The notes: generated by a model from the letters alone, not told the origin. DNA of 33,930 nt from Hypsibius dujardini (GCA_001579985.1 LRSR01006490.1:1-33930), one strand, 5' to 3'. Numbered from the stretch's first letter, positions 1 to 10,110 are shown. Made by a program: numbers and translations.

Positions 1-449
1 CTGGGTCTTGGCATGGGTCCCTGTTTCAGCTTTGTGACTTCCCGGGTACCTGCATCTGATCTATGTACCGGTCGGTAGCTAAAAATCCGTTCGAAGAGTC
101 ATGGAGTCATCTCTGTTCACGATGGCGCGAACTCTTTTAACATTTTTCGAAACGGCTGTGTGGCACAAGAAGTCGACGGCGACCCGAGCGGTACCCTGGG
201 AGCCGACCGCGACTTGTCAGTCTCTCTGTCCTTCCTCTCGATCCGTCAGAATCCGTCAGAGACACGTGTCGGTTGCACTCAACTTCCGCGAAAAACAACT
301 GCTGCCGCGTATAAAAGCGCGCCACCACACAAATGTGTGCGGTACTTAGTAGGATGTTTCCCACGCACTGATGGCCTAGCGATATGACGGCACTTCCGGC
401 AGATTTTCAACTTCCGGCCGGATAATAATCCCGTTCATTGAGTGAAATA
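1..449. other. 5' flank of the first gene
   Basis: No convincing coding exon is visible here. The short open frames on both strands have no recognisable family signal. Lacking RING and B-box exons of the TRIM9-like gene further on were looked for here and not found. The only interpretable element is the TATA-like sequence annotated separately. Confidence 0.5.
310..317 (+). promoter_or_regulatory. TATA box of the coiled-coil membrane protein gene
   Basis: The perfect TATAAAAG octamer lies about 130 bases upstream of the first ATG at 450. A start site about 30 bases downstream would give a short 5' leader of roughly 110 nt. That this is the functional core promoter is inferred from position only. 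Confidence 0.5.
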
Positions 450-1316
450 ATGGCGTCCACCTGCAACAACGACAGCACCACGCCGGACACCTCCACCTTC
501 GTGATGCCTCAGCTCTCCGCCAGCGCGATCCCACCGGAAGTCCTCGCACTCTTCATCCTCAACTTCCTCGCCATCTTCTGCCTGATCCTGCGGCTGTCCA
601 AGGCCGAACGCCTGATCGCCGACCTGGTCAACCACCGCGTCCTCGACGGCCACGGCATGGAGTCGGTGCAGAAGGAGCTGGAGGCGCTGCGCCGGCACAA
701 GCAACGCATCACCATCCAGGAGAACGTCTACCAGAAAGTGCTGGTCCAAGTTGAGACCAAGACCAAGGAGCTCACGACCATCCTGGAGGCCAAGGAGAAA
801 CTACTCGAACGGGCGACGGAGAAGGTGACCAAGCTGGCGGCGAGCTACCAGTCCTCCCTGCCGGAGTTCACCCGGGCCGTTTCTAGTCTTCGGCATGAGG
901 TCTCGGAACTTCATGTCAAGCTAGAAAGTGAGGTCTCCTCGCTCCACTACCGCCTGTCCTCGTTCAGTTCTCCTGCGTCCTCCCTCAACTGTCTGGCGAC
1001 TTCGGAGAACGGCGGAAACGCCAAGCCGGAGACGCTGTACGTTCATCGGACGATTCTGCCGGAGAAGAATGTGAACGATGAGTTTGTCCATGTCCCGGGA
1101 ATCGGTCTCATCTCCACCGAGGAGCTGGACCAGATGGACTGTTCGTATACTCCTTTCGATGCGTCGGTCAAGACTCTGAAGAAGAAGCGAGCGAACCGGT
1201 TTGGCAACCCACTGCGGTGGATCCGACGGAAGACGGCTAATAAGGGCGACCTACGGATGGCTGCGGAGTTGGTGGAGGAAGACCGCGCTTCCTTCGGCTT
1301 TCGTAGCAGGCTCTAG
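450..1316 (+). CDS. Single-pass membrane coiled-coil protein, unknown function
   Basis: Intronless frame of 288 residues. I chose the ATG at 450 because the frame upstream has only a TTG and the ATG follows a good purine context. A Thr/Ser-rich N-terminus (1-28) is followed by one hydrophobic helix (about 30-48, core LFILNFLAIFCLILRL). A long charged heptad-like region (about 60-125) and a second amphipathic stretch (about 135-165) look like coiled coil. The tail near 250-275 is strongly basic (KKKRANRFG, RWIRRK). This suggests a protein anchored by its N-terminal helix with a cytosolic coiled-coil domain, perhaps a tether or scaffold; I recognise no family. The codon use is GC-rich and regular, so it looks genuinely coding. 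If the missing 5' exons of the TRIM9-like gene lie outside the window, this gene would be nested in a TRIM9 intron on the same strand. Confidence 0.7.
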   Translation: MASTCNNDSTTPDTSTFVMPQLSASAIPPEVLALFILNFLAIFCLILRLSKAERLIADLVNHRVLDGHGMESVQKELEALRRHKQRITIQENVYQKVLVQVETKTKELTTILEAKEKLLERATEKVTKLAASYQSSLPEFTRAVSSLRHEVSELHVKLESEVSSLHYRLSSFSSPASSLNCLATSENGGNAKPETLYVHRTILPEKNVNDEFVHVPGIGLISTEELDQMDCSYTPFDASVKTLKKKRANRFGNPLRWIRRKTANKGDLRMAAELVEEDRASFGFRSRL

Positions 1317-1999
1317 TTGTGCCTTGGAGATGATGATGACTGAATGAATGCATGCCGGTGTCTCACGTAATTGATCTTAATTCTTCGCTGCCCATCCTTT
1401 GCCAATTAGTGTAGAACTGCTTCAGCAATGAGTACATGTGTGTACTGTTGCGGGGCAAAAATATTTGTGCGGTGTAAGAAAGCGCTAAAGATAGATTCGG
1501 TTCGAGGAAATTTTTGTCTTAAGACTGATCTTGCGTTGCGTCGACTGAACAAGTGCGATGCATAAGAGCGCTCGTCCAATATGCGCAGGAGCGTGAAACA
1601 CGCGTTACAGGAAGTACCTCGTCGTTTATTTATGCTCAGCACTGCGGAAATGCTGAGTTTTGTTGATTTGATTTGATGGAAAAGCGATCTGAAAATAGCG
1701 TGCTGCAAGGCTTGACGTGACGCGCACTTCCGCTGTCGTTTGTATTCACACGAAGACTAGTCATTTAAGCAAGAAAAAGTGTTTTATTAATTAGCTGTAT
1801 AGAATATAGTTAATATCAAACAGCTACGAAAAAAATTGTAGCAAACGACGCTAAAATAGATTACCATTTGGTTATGACTTAGGAATATACCGAATCGTGA
1901 GCACAACTTTAGGCCTGAAATTCCAAATTGGGACGTGAATAAAAATAATAGTAAAAATTTCTGGTTGCTTTTAAAACTCTTGTTCGTTTTTGTTTCCAG
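1317..1999. other. Intergenic or intronic stretch without recognised gene
   Basis: This 683-base interval separates the coiled-coil gene from the first visible TRIM9-like exon. It has no RING, B-box or other domain-like exon on the plus strand. A 45-codon frame at 1427 with several cysteines does not match zinc-finger spacing. The tail of the interval (1981-1999) is a pyrimidine-rich acceptor ending in CCAG, so at least that part is intron. Confidence 0.5.
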
Positions 2000-3854
2000 G
2001 CCGACTTTTCCCGAGCTTTGCAATCGCTTTCTGAGAAATCAAAACGCATGACCGAATGGATCTCCAGAGTGAAGGCAACGTCCGCTCGGATACCGGTATG
2101 TACAATCAGCGACAAGATTGAGTACACTGGAGGGTCCGGGGAACGGGCAAAAGGGGCGGGGTAGGGGGTGGTTTTCAAACAATCGAACAATCAACCACTT
2201 GACCACCCCCTGCTCCGCCCCTTTTGCCCATAGGGCGGGGCAAGGGGTGGTTTTCAAACAATCGAACAATCAGCCACCTGACCACCCCCTGCCCCGCCCC
2301 TTTGCCCATTCCCCGGACCCTCCAGTGTAATCAACCACCTGACCACCCCCTGTTCCGCCCCTTTTGCCCATTCCCCTGACCTTTCCGTGTACTCAATCTT
2401 GTCGTTGATTGTATTCCTTCCTTCATATTTTCTCGCAGTTTGCATTGCAATTTTAACGGGGTCGCTTGTTTTTGCGGGTTTGCAGGACGTGGAATTGGAC
2501 ATCGAAGCCAATATTGCCGCCCAGTGCGAGCATCTGGTTCAACTCATCCACGCCCAAAAACGCCACATGCTGGACACGCTGAGGCAGTATCGAGAGCAGA
2601 AAATGCTGGAATCCCGCGAAAACGCCGCGGACTGCACCGCCCTGCTGCAGCAGGCCACCGCCCAGATTCAGTTTGGCATTGAGGTCTTGAAAGAAACGGA
2701 AGCGGTCAATTTTCTTCAGGTAAAGAAATCTATACTCGAAAAATGATGAATTACTTTGAGATTGCACACGCGGCAAAAACCTTGCGCTGACCAAGTCAAG
2801 CACCTTAACTCGCGGCTGTGTACAACAGCGTGGAACGAGTGTAATGATTCAACTCGGTTAGCGCAAGATTTTTGCCACGTGTGTACAAGCACAGAGTCCA
2901 TGTCAGAATAAATATCAGAATAAGAATTAACACGTGATCTTGTGTTTGTAGTTTTCCGCCCCACTGCATGTCCGAGTGGGAGAGACCTGCTCAGCGTTGG
3001 ACCAACAACTCTGCCAAACATGGAGTCCCGAATTGAATCTCCGCTTCGACAGCCGCCAAATCGTCCACAGTCTCGAGAATCTCGAACTGCAACACGTGGT
3101 CCCTCCATGCACTCCTCGTCTCAACATCGAAGACTGCCGCATCATCAACGGCAAGATCAGCCTGTCGTGGGCCACCAGTGACACCCACAACTCGGATATT
3201 TTCATCCTGGAGGTCGCTGAGACCGGTGGTCAGTTCGTGGTAAGATTTTCTTCTCATGCGACTTGCTTCAGCAGTTTGTGATTACCTGCCTGACTGTTGC
3301 AGCGAGCCTACTGCGGACCGGATATGAAGTGCTGCCTGAACTTCAGCTCACAGACCATGATCTACCAAGCCCGACTCAAGGCCGCTAATATTGCCGGAGA
3401 GAGCCATTACAGCAATATCGTCACCTTGCACGTTGAAGGAGGTATATAGATATAGATACGAGGTTAAAACGGCTTTTATGTTCGCCATTTCTTATGACGT
3501 TTTCCGTAACTTTGCAACTGCATTACTTTTGGTTTAATAACACATTTCTTCTCTGCCTCAGGTCTCTTTAATTGGGATCCCGCCGCAGCGTCTCGTGATA
3601 TGGTCATTGGAAACGATGGCTTGACTCTCACGTCAACGGCATCCGAGGATTTGGTTGCTTTGGCGAGTGCCGGCTTTGTACGAGGTGTCCATTACTGGGA
3701 GATCCACATTGACCGTTACGACAACCACCCTGATCCGGCGTTCGGAATCGCCACTGCCGGAGTAAAGCGAGATTCTATGCTTGGTAAGACGGAGACAGGG
3801 CGACAGACAGGGCGACAGGGCGACAGACAGGGCGACAGGGCGACAGACAGACAA

Positions 3855-3905
<51 letters not shown>

Positions 3906-4391
3906 GGTATATAGCCAGGCAGATAGGCTGATAAACATGCAGACATACAGAGAAATAGACAGACAGACTGACTGATTGACAAACAGACAGACAGATACAC
4001 AAACAGATAGACAGACAAACAGACAGCCTGAAAAAATAGCTTGAAAATGTTATGCACCATGCCTGAGCTTCAAACTGTTCTTTTAGGCAAAGACAGTAAT
4101 GCCTGGGCGGTATACATCGACGCCGCACGCAGCTGGTGCCTGCACAACAATCAACACGTTAACCGGATGGACGGCGGCATTGCCGCCGGTTGCACCGTCG
4201 GAATCCTTCTAGATCTTGACCAAAGACATTTGAGTTTCTTCGTCAACGACGAGCCTCAAGCTCCTATTCCTGCATTTCAGAACCTGCCAGAAGGCCTAGT
4301 TTTCTTTCCTGCTGTATCTATTAATCGAAATGTACAGATCACCCTGCGGCCCTGCCTGGAACCCCCATCGTTGAGTTCGTCCCCTGAATAA
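2000..4391 (+). CDS. TRIM9: TRIM9/TRIM67-like E3 ligase, C-terminal exons (coiled coil, COS, FN3, B30.2/SPRY)
   Basis: Six exons join in frame to 427 residues: 2000-2095, 2486-2719, 2952-3239, 3303-3441, 3562-3783, 4087-4391. The first two give the coiled coil and align without gaps to TRIM9 (core EANIAAQCEHLVQLI). Exon 3 carries the COS-like stretch and the start of FN3. Exon 4 finishes FN3. Exons 5-6 form the SPRY domain, with near-identical TRIM9 motifs GVHYWE, DRYDNHPDPAFG, MLGK, GILLDL and FFVNDE. TRIM9 proteins are microtubule-associated ubiquitin ligases acting in netrin/DCC-dependent axon guidance (family knowledge). The N-terminal RING and two B-boxes, about 270 residues in vertebrates, are not visible upstream in the window. 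They may lie before base 1, or this may be a RING-less form. The reading opens at an acceptor site, so the coding part is 5'-partial. Confidence 0.9.
2101..2413. mobile_element. Foldback (MITE-like) element, family A, copy 1
   Basis: Terminal inverted repeats of about 60 bases begin TACAATCAGCGACAAG and end with the complement (CTTGTCGTTGATTGTA). TA dinucleotides bound both ends, which fits a TA target duplication as in Tc1/mariner-type elements. The interior is made of G-rich and C-rich modules (AGGGGGTGG, GGGGCGGGG and complements) in both orientations. No transposase is encoded. It fills most of the TRIM9 intron 2096-2485 and starts 5 nt after the exon end. Confidence 0.75.
2765..2883. mobile_element. 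Palindromic MITE-like element, family B, copy 1
   Basis: About 119 bases with inverted arms CACACGCGGCAAAAACCTTG and the matching right arm ending GCCACGTGTG, then TA. The left flank is TG instead of the TA seen at other copies. It lies in TRIM9 intron 2720-2951. The core contains an asymmetric AACTCG.GGCTGTGTACAACAGC segment, so the whole is a long hairpin with a smaller stem-loop at the tip. Confidence 0.7.
3791..4027 (+). repeat. (GACA)n/(CAGA)n microsatellite in a TRIM9 intron
   Basis: A long run of CAGA/GACA tetramers, first interspersed with GGGCGACAG units and later with ATA-containing variants. It begins about 9 nt after the splice donor of exon 3562-3783 and fills most of the 303-nt intron. 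Long open frames reading through it in several phases are artefacts of the repeat. Confidence 0.9.
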
Positions 4392-4534
4392 TGACTTTAT
4401 TGAATTTCTGCATGCATGGAGAAGGAGAAGATGGCTTCGCTTGATTTCAGAGCGTTATTTGTAAATTCGGTATTTTAGAAATTTTTACTATTGCAGATGT
4501 TTAATTCTCATTCATCGGGCGACGAAGATAATCG

Positions 4535-4540
4535 AATAAA
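4535..4540 (+). terminator. Candidate polyadenylation signal of the TRIM9-like gene
   Basis: A canonical AATAAA lies 144 bases after the stop codon of the TRIM9-like gene. No closer canonical hexamer was seen. Confidence 0.5.
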
Positions 4541-4879
4541 CATGATTTAGCCAACGATAAAATTAGAGTTTAGTGGAACTCTTACAAGCCACTGAGTTAC
4601 ACAGGCCAAGTGGACAGGCCAAGTGGAAGTTGCCTCAGAGTTGGCTCCAAGATCCGAACATATATGCAACAGCAGTTTTGTGTCTTCGACAACGATATTC
4701 CCTTTCGGCAGACCTTCCGGCCTCACTCTGATTATAACAATATCTTGTCATCGTCTTACAAAATCGCCTGTGGCCAGCGTCACAAGATGGACAGATGAAA
4801 TCCCGAGGCTCTGATCTTACTACCTGCGAGCAATAAGAAACACACTCCTGCTTTTTGTTGTTCGAGGTGTTTATGATCT

Positions 4880-4960
4880 GCCGTTGTGTCCGAGTGGTTA
4901 AGGAGTTTGACTCGAAATCAAATGGGTTCTCCCGCACAGGTTCGAATCCTGTCGACGGCG
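4880..4960 (+). tRNA. tRNA-Ser(CGA)
   Basis: All four arms can be folded. The acceptor GCCGTTG pairs with CGACGGC with one T-G wobble. The D arm has TCC..GGA around GAGTGGTTAA. The anticodon stem TTTGA/TCAAA holds loop CTCGAAA with anticodon CGA at 4913-4915, reading UCG. A 13-base extra arm (GGG..CCC core) is typical of class II serine tRNAs. The T arm is ACAGG-TTCGAAT-CCTGT, matching the B-box. Length is 81 bases plus post-transcriptional CCA. No intron is present. It lies in the gap between the TRIM9-like and SMYD genes. Confidence 0.95.
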
Positions 4961-4963
4961 AAA

Positions 4964-4969
4964 TTTTTT
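4964..4969 (+). terminator. RNA polymerase III terminator of tRNA-Ser
   Basis: A T6 run begins 3 bases after the tRNA discriminator base, the usual Pol III stop. Confidence 0.85.
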
Positions 4970-5344
4970 CGCACTTTCTTAGCGGTGTATACTGAGCGTA
5001 AGACACTGTTCGTAATCCGGGACTGTTTACATTCATCTTATTACCTTCTTATTCCATTCGCTCATCGGTCAGCATCCATCGAGATCCACTGAAAATGCGA
5101 TCTCGAAGCCCTTTGCCCCATTCGGCACGCCATTATTTGTTAGGCCAGTTGCTGCTCGTAGTCGATTGATTGATTGAGTCATAATGCGGCATCGACGGAA
5201 ATTAGAATTTTCAATTTGAAAAGCGTAAACTTCTTCTATCTACTCTTTTGTACCATGTCAAAATGGTGAATGCTTCTAAAATTTATCCTCTCATGTATTA
5301 TCTCCTTAAACACTTTGACATCTGCGTGATCTGATTTTTTCACC

Positions 5345-8307
5345 ATGACTGCGACGACCAAATCCGAGATGATTAAACGCGGCGATCTAATTCTCGCTGA
5401 AGAGCCGTTTGTGTACACCGTATCAGGCAATCAAGTGGACAGTCGTTGCTCCAATTGCTTGAAATCACTGCAGCAAGACGACAATAATACCAAATCCCGC
5501 TGCGCGGCCTGTAAATACTCCCGCTACTGCTCCTCCAAATGCCAGGTAAGCGCATTCGTTTGCAGTTTTTAATTTCGTCTAGCGTTGATGTGTTTTTCTT
5601 GGATTTCAGAAAATCGATTGGAAAAGAAGCCATAAAGCGGAGTGTCCTGGATTTAAATTGTTGGAAGAGCGAGGATTCCGGCCGCCGGACCATTTTTTTC
5701 TAATGCTCAAAATTCTGCTGAAGAGCGAGGTAAACTTCTCGGTTATTGCGCGCAGTATTGCAGCTTTGAAGAAAGCGACGTGATCCATCGCCCATGAAGG
5801 AAGAGTGGAAACGTGCCAACATCTGGACTTTTAGTCACTCTTGTGTGCTTGATTGAATGATTGACTGATTGACCTAAGGATTGTCCTGATTGATTGCTGA
5901 TTATAAGCAGTGACATTCATCGCACATATTGGTCAGCATGCCACAAGCGTACCCTAGGCACAGATATCGCGCTGACTTGATTGCTTGTTTTCCTAGTTGC
6001 GGACTATGTAGTTAGTAATGCACTTCAGGTAGTAGTAGTACTGGACTGACGCGATGGCTTCGCGCACTGCAAGAACATTACGTCGTTATTCTAGCCCGGA
6101 CTGCACGTAAGCTCATGCGCGGATCCATAGGTCTAAGTTTACGGTGGGTCTATTTCTACCGCGCAAAGCTATCGCGTCAGTACTGTAATAGTACACACGT
6201 GGCAAAAACCTTGCGCTGACCGAATTAAGCACTTAAACTCGGGGCTATGTGCAGCAGCCATGCACCGAGTGTAATGGCTTAACTCGGTCCGCACAAGGTT
6301 TTTGCCACGTATGTAGTAGTACTGGCCACTGGCCTCACTTCTGCGGAGAACTTCAATAGTTGATTGCTATATGTGCGAAAAATGTTTGACTTGAACTGCG
6401 ATATTAGGGGAACATGGTTTTTTGGTTCTATTTTGCAGGAAGCGTTCGAACAGACGTCCATTTGTGAACCGTACCACAATTCGCCGAGACGAACATACGA
6501 GGATCTGATTTTCCACGAGGACGAAATGCGGCTGAGTAAAGACGTGATGGATTATGTCCCGCAGCTGCGACTGATCTTAGCGAAATATTTGGGCATCGAT
6601 GACCCACGAGATCTCCCATCGGAGCAAGTCATTTTTGAGATGTTTGGTAAAGTCAAGTGTAATTCCTACGGTATCCTCGACGACGATCTGATTACGTGCG
6701 GGGTAGGACTCTACCTGAACGCGTCGGTCTTCGACCACTCCTGCCGGCCCAATGCCTGTCAGATATTTGACGGAGCTCGGATTTATATTCGTGCCACAGA
6801 AGATATTGCCGATTTCAGTGAGGTGAATGTCGCAATATCGCTGTCCGTATTGGTTTACGTGAGGGCCCTTCGTCTGTCCATTACCTACCTACCTTCCTTC
6901 CTTTCTTCGTATCTGCGGTATCGCCTCTTTGTCTGAATATCTGTATGTCTGTCTGTCTGTCTGTCTATTTGTCTGTCCGTCCGTCCGTCCGTCTTTCTGT
7001 TTTCTGTCTCTGAGTCTGCCTGCCTGTCTATCTTGTATGTATGTCATCCTGTCTGCCTGTGAGTCTGCCTGCCTGCATGCCTGTCTGTCTGCCTGTTTCT
7101 CTATCTGTATCTCTGTCTGTATCTCTGTTGTATCTCTGTCTGTTTCTCTGCTTGTCTGTCCGTCTGTCTGTCTGCCTGTCTCTTTGTGTGCCTTACCGTA
7201 TGCCTATTCACCTGTCTGTTCCGGTTGTTTGTGTCTACCTCAGCATGTACGGTGTTGGCTCTCGGACACTCCGTTTACCTCTATCCGTCCTCAGTGGTAA
7301 TTTGCCAGTTTGCCTCAGGAATACGTCTTTTCTTATTTCCAGGTCCGAATCTCTTACATCGATCGGTTTGCACCATTGAAACAGCGACAGGATCACATTT
7401 TCGAAGGCTACTTTTTCACATGCACCTGTTCGTCATGCTCGAATCCCTCCAAGGATGCCGAAATGTTTGCTTTGCGGTGCGCCAACCCAAAGTGCGACCA
7501 CGGGATCCCCTGCGATCAGCGTGCTTATTTGCCTTGTTCCGCATGCCAGACCTCACTTGCGCCGGAAGTAGCGGATGCCACGCTACTGACCGTCGCTAAT
7601 TTCAGCAAAACTCTCGATGAAATTGCGAAGAAGGCCGGTGACCTGGTCGAGATGAGAGCGGCAGCCGCGACTGTCGAGCGCTCGCTCCATCCCATGAACC
7701 CGCTGCTGGCCAGCCTGTATTCCACTTTGGGAAGAGTCATGCCCCCCACCGATGAGAATGCGGAAGAGTTTTTCGGGAAAGCCGCGGACATCTACCGGTA
7801 AGTTGATTTATGAGAATAAATCGAGGTCCTCGATCCTTGGTCCCTTTGCTCGAGGTCCCTTTGCTCGAGGTCCCTTTGCTCGAGGTCCTCGATCCTTGGA
7901 TGTGCCGACGCACTAACAAATGATCCGGCTAATGCCCCCTCCCATCTCCCGAGTGAGTAGTCGTCCTTGCATTATGCAGGAAGGGTTAGCAGTATTGCCA
8001 AAGAGGCAGACCGCCTACAGATTGACAGTCGGATCGGTGGAAAACGTGACGGACAAATCGTGACTGATTATGGTTCTCCTCTATAACAATTACCTATTTA
8101 TATGTAAATTAATGGTATATTCACAGGCACTGGCTACCGTCGCCGGCAGTGGACCCCTTGATGGGATGGACATGCCTGGAAGCCGCTTACGAATCACGCT
8201 CCGGTGACCCTGCACCCAGTCGGCGGTACCTCGTCGAGGCGCAACAGATCCTTCACATCACCCACGGCCCTGACCATCCCCTCTGCCGGAAGCTTCCCCG
8301 GTTCTAA
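5345..8307 (+). CDS. SMYD family (SET and MYND) lysine methyltransferase-like protein
   Basis: Five exons, 5345-5545, 5610-5729, 6439-6822, 7343-7797 and 8127-8307, join in frame to 447 residues. The MYND zinc finger is complete: C35, C38, C53, C56, C62, C66, H75 and C79 with YCSSKCQ. The SET core has CNSYGI (about 181), GVGLYL, then DHSC (206-209) where most family members have NHSC. ISYID (about 238-242) carries the conserved tyrosine. The post-SET zinc cysteines are in FTCTCSSC (262-267). A helical C-terminal domain ends THGPDHPL, as in SMYD3. Such enzymes methylate histone or cytosolic lysines with SAM. The start ATG follows TTTTCACC, but the usual N-terminal GxG loop that contacts SAM is absent. 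Either an upstream exon was missed or the S-region is shortened. Overall closest in layout to SMYD3; orthology is not certain. Confidence 0.85.
6038..6187. repeat. Imperfect inverted repeat in a SMYD intron
   Basis: The arm AGTACTGGACTGACGCGATG near 6038 is matched in reverse by CTATCGCGTCAGTACTG near 6168. The structure looks like a small foldback element and abuts the family B element directly downstream. It has no coding content. Confidence 0.45.
6194..6313. mobile_element. Palindromic MITE-like element, family B, copy 2
   Basis: Starts CACACGTGGCAAAAACCTTG and ends with the reverse complement, AAGGTTTTTGCCACGTATG. TA dinucleotides flank both ends (6192-6193 and 6314-6315). It lies in the long SMYD intron 5730-6438. 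The core has the same asymmetric order as copies 1 and 4. Confidence 0.75.
6940..7190 (+). repeat. Degenerate (TCTG/CCTG/TCCG)n microsatellite in a SMYD intron
   Basis: Mixed TCTG, CCTG, TCCG and TCTGTATC repeats in SMYD intron 6823-7342. Open frames of Cys, Leu, Ser and Val codons across it are repeat shadows. Confidence 0.85.
7831..7900 (+). repeat. Short tandem repeat, unit about TCGAGGTCCCTTTGC
   Basis: Four to five copies of a 15-17 base unit directly after the donor of exon 7343-7797, within the last SMYD intron. Confidence 0.7.
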
Positions 8308-8520
8308 TAACACGTGTATTTTCTTACCGTTATTGCATAACTGAACTCTATTTCCTGTTTAGCAACCACAAGGAGATCAAATTCCAATTAGACATTCCGT
8401 CAGAAGAGCTTAATGAGTGACGCTGAAAACCTTCAATTTAAAGGTCAATTTTCGTTCCATTGTAACACATAGGCGCACACTTAAGATTACCGTCAGTTAT
8501 ACATTAATTTAAATTGGCAA

Positions 8521-8526
8521 TTTATT
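8521..8526 (-). terminator. Candidate polyadenylation signal of the DH44-like gene
   Basis: TTTATT on the plus strand reads AATAAA on the minus strand, 214 bases past the stop codon of the DH44-like frame. It lies about 210 bases beyond the SMYD stop, so the two genes converge tail to tail. Confidence 0.4.
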
Positions 8527-8739
8527 TCCCGATACGGATGAAACTATAATTCAAAGAATCCGGCTTGCGTCAGTGAAATTAATTTCATTAAGAATAACCG
8601 TGACTATCATCTTTCAGTGGACGTCTCAGTTCGTGCATCTAAACATTAAAAACGACAAACAAATTAACTCCCTCCGCACATACACTAAAAATATGACTCC
8701 TCAAACCGCATTCGGACATTTCGTCCCCGTGCTGTGGCG

Positions 8740-9243
8740 TCAACCCAAATTCCGTAGGGACTGCTGGCTGTTCTGCGCCTCTATCCGCTGCAGCAGCACC
8801 CGCCTTCGCCGCAGGTCCATCTGCATCTTCTCCCGCAGTAGATCCAGCGGCGCCGTCACGGACAGCGTCAAGCCATTCTCGTAGCCGGGGTGCGGGGAAC
8901 GTTTGGCCATGCTGCTGGTCAGGGCGGATCTCCAGGATGTCAGCGGCGGCGACGGTCCGATCATCGGCAACAGCCGACGCAGCACGCGATGCGACGAACC
9001 CTGCTGCTGAAGCGGCAGTTGGTATGTCCCCTGTCCCTCCTCGTAGGCATTCGGTGGCGAAAACCTCCCGGGGAGCCATTGGTTGCCGGCTGGACGGACG
9101 AACAGGAAGCCGTAGGGGAACGCGGCAAACCGTTTGGCGAAACTACTCACCGGTTCGGCCATGGCCTCGGTGGTCCGAAGTTGGGCGCGGACGACGACGC
9201 ATAGACAGACAACGGTGAAGAATCTCAACGGTAAGGTATTCAT
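8740..9243 (-). CDS. CRF/diuretic hormone 44-like neuropeptide precursor
   Basis: A 167-residue frame on the reverse strand. Residues 1-20 are a classic signal peptide (hydrophobic FFTVVCLCVVV, then RA). Dibasic KR sites occur at about 37-38 and 114-115. The second would release a C-terminal peptide of 51 residues ending NL plus Gly, which serves as the amide donor, immediately before the stop. The peptide contains LTLSVTAPLDLLREK, matching the CRF/DH44 pattern of a SLSI..PLD.LR helix, followed by an Arg-rich amphipathic helix. DH44 peptides act on class B receptors to control fluid balance, feeding and stress (family knowledge). The frame is uninterrupted from signal peptide to stop; any intron would be in the 5' leader. 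It converges on the SMYD gene. Main uncertainty: exact processing sites. Confidence 0.8.
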   Translation of the reverse strand: MNTLPLRFFTVVCLCVVVRAQLRTTEAMAEPVSSFAKRFAAFPYGFLFVRPAGNQWLPGRFSPPNAYEEGQGTYQLPLQQQGSSHRVLRRLLPMIGPSPPLTSWRSALTSSMAKRSPHPGYENGLTLSVTAPLDLLREKMQMDLRRRRVLLQRIEAQNSQQSLRNLG

Positions 9244-9324
9244 CGTGGAATCCGGATTCGGGGGTTCGCTGGTCGGAGAACGTGAAGGGTTTTACGTGAT
9301 AGTGAGGGGTCAAGTACCTTGCTG

Positions 9325-9434
9325 TGTGGAGGAACCTTCCTGTTTGGGTACGCGAGTGTGGAGGAACCTTCCTGTCTGGGTACGCGAGTGTGGAGGAACT
9401 TTCCTGTTTGGGTACGCGAGTGTGGAGGAACCTC
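9325..9434 (+). repeat. 32-base tandem repeat upstream of the DH44-like gene
   Basis: Three full copies and a partial fourth of a 32-base unit starting TGTGGAGGAACCTTCCTGTT and ending GGGTACGCGAG. It lies 80-190 bases 5' of the DH44-like start codon, so it may fall in its promoter or leader. Confidence 0.85.
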
Positions 9435-10110
9435 AACAGGAATGGGTTGCTCCGTTGGCTGATCTGATCGGTGGCTCTTGAATCGTGGTGATAGATGCAA
9501 ATGCGGCAAACCGGGTGGAGGTCTCGAGCGCCCCGGGCCCAAGGAAGGGATGATCCTCCGGTCCTACCTAGCTTGAGTAGCCAGAGAGATAAGGGAAAGC
9601 CCCTCTCGATTGTCGCTGGGAGGGATGATGATGTGAACAAATAAAATGCGCTTATTACCCCAAAATGCGAGGTTTTTGCGAGGCTGGGTTGTGTATATTA
9701 TTTTACGGGCGAGTGGAGATGATAGACGACACAAACGACGGCCGGTTCGGTGAATCGGATTAAGCATTAACGAAACTACAGTGAAACGGATACAACGATC
9801 CCTTTTTAGTAATTGAACATTTACCCGGGTGGTTTACCGCGATGATCATCCCTCGTTGATTAAAATTATTTATAGGGGCACTCCAAGTGATCGGCGGGGG
9901 ACGGTGCCCTGTCGATCGCTTCTCCTCGCCTGATGACTCGGCGGCCTGTGTATGCAGATGTGTGTTTCCCGTAATTTAATTATATGCGTGGACGTGTTGT
10001 GTTTGCAGGTTGCGTGTCACCGATTGTTTAGATGGATTATTTATTGAGGCTTGATTTCGTTAGCCTCTCGATTTTTCTGCTTAGCCCATAGCTCATTCAC
10101 CCCGCAGACG
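9435..10110. other. Intergenic stretch, nothing recognised
   Basis: No domain-bearing frame, RNA gene or foldback structure was recognised. It probably includes the 5' flank of the reverse-strand DH44-like gene. Confidence 0.4.

Noticed and set aside
1427-1564. 45-codon frame with CVYCCGAK.FVRC, looked at as a RING or B-box exon
   Set aside because: The cysteine and histidine spacing fits neither domain, and there is no donor or match to TRIM9.
3633-4128. Long reverse frames of Cys-Leu-Ser-Val repeats
   Set aside because: They are translations of the CAGA/GACA microsatellite within a TRIM9 intron.
8341-8420. Possible extra 3' exon of SMYD after TTTCCTGTTTAG
   Set aside because: The preceding exon already ends at a stop with a family-typical length, and no donor precedes that stop.
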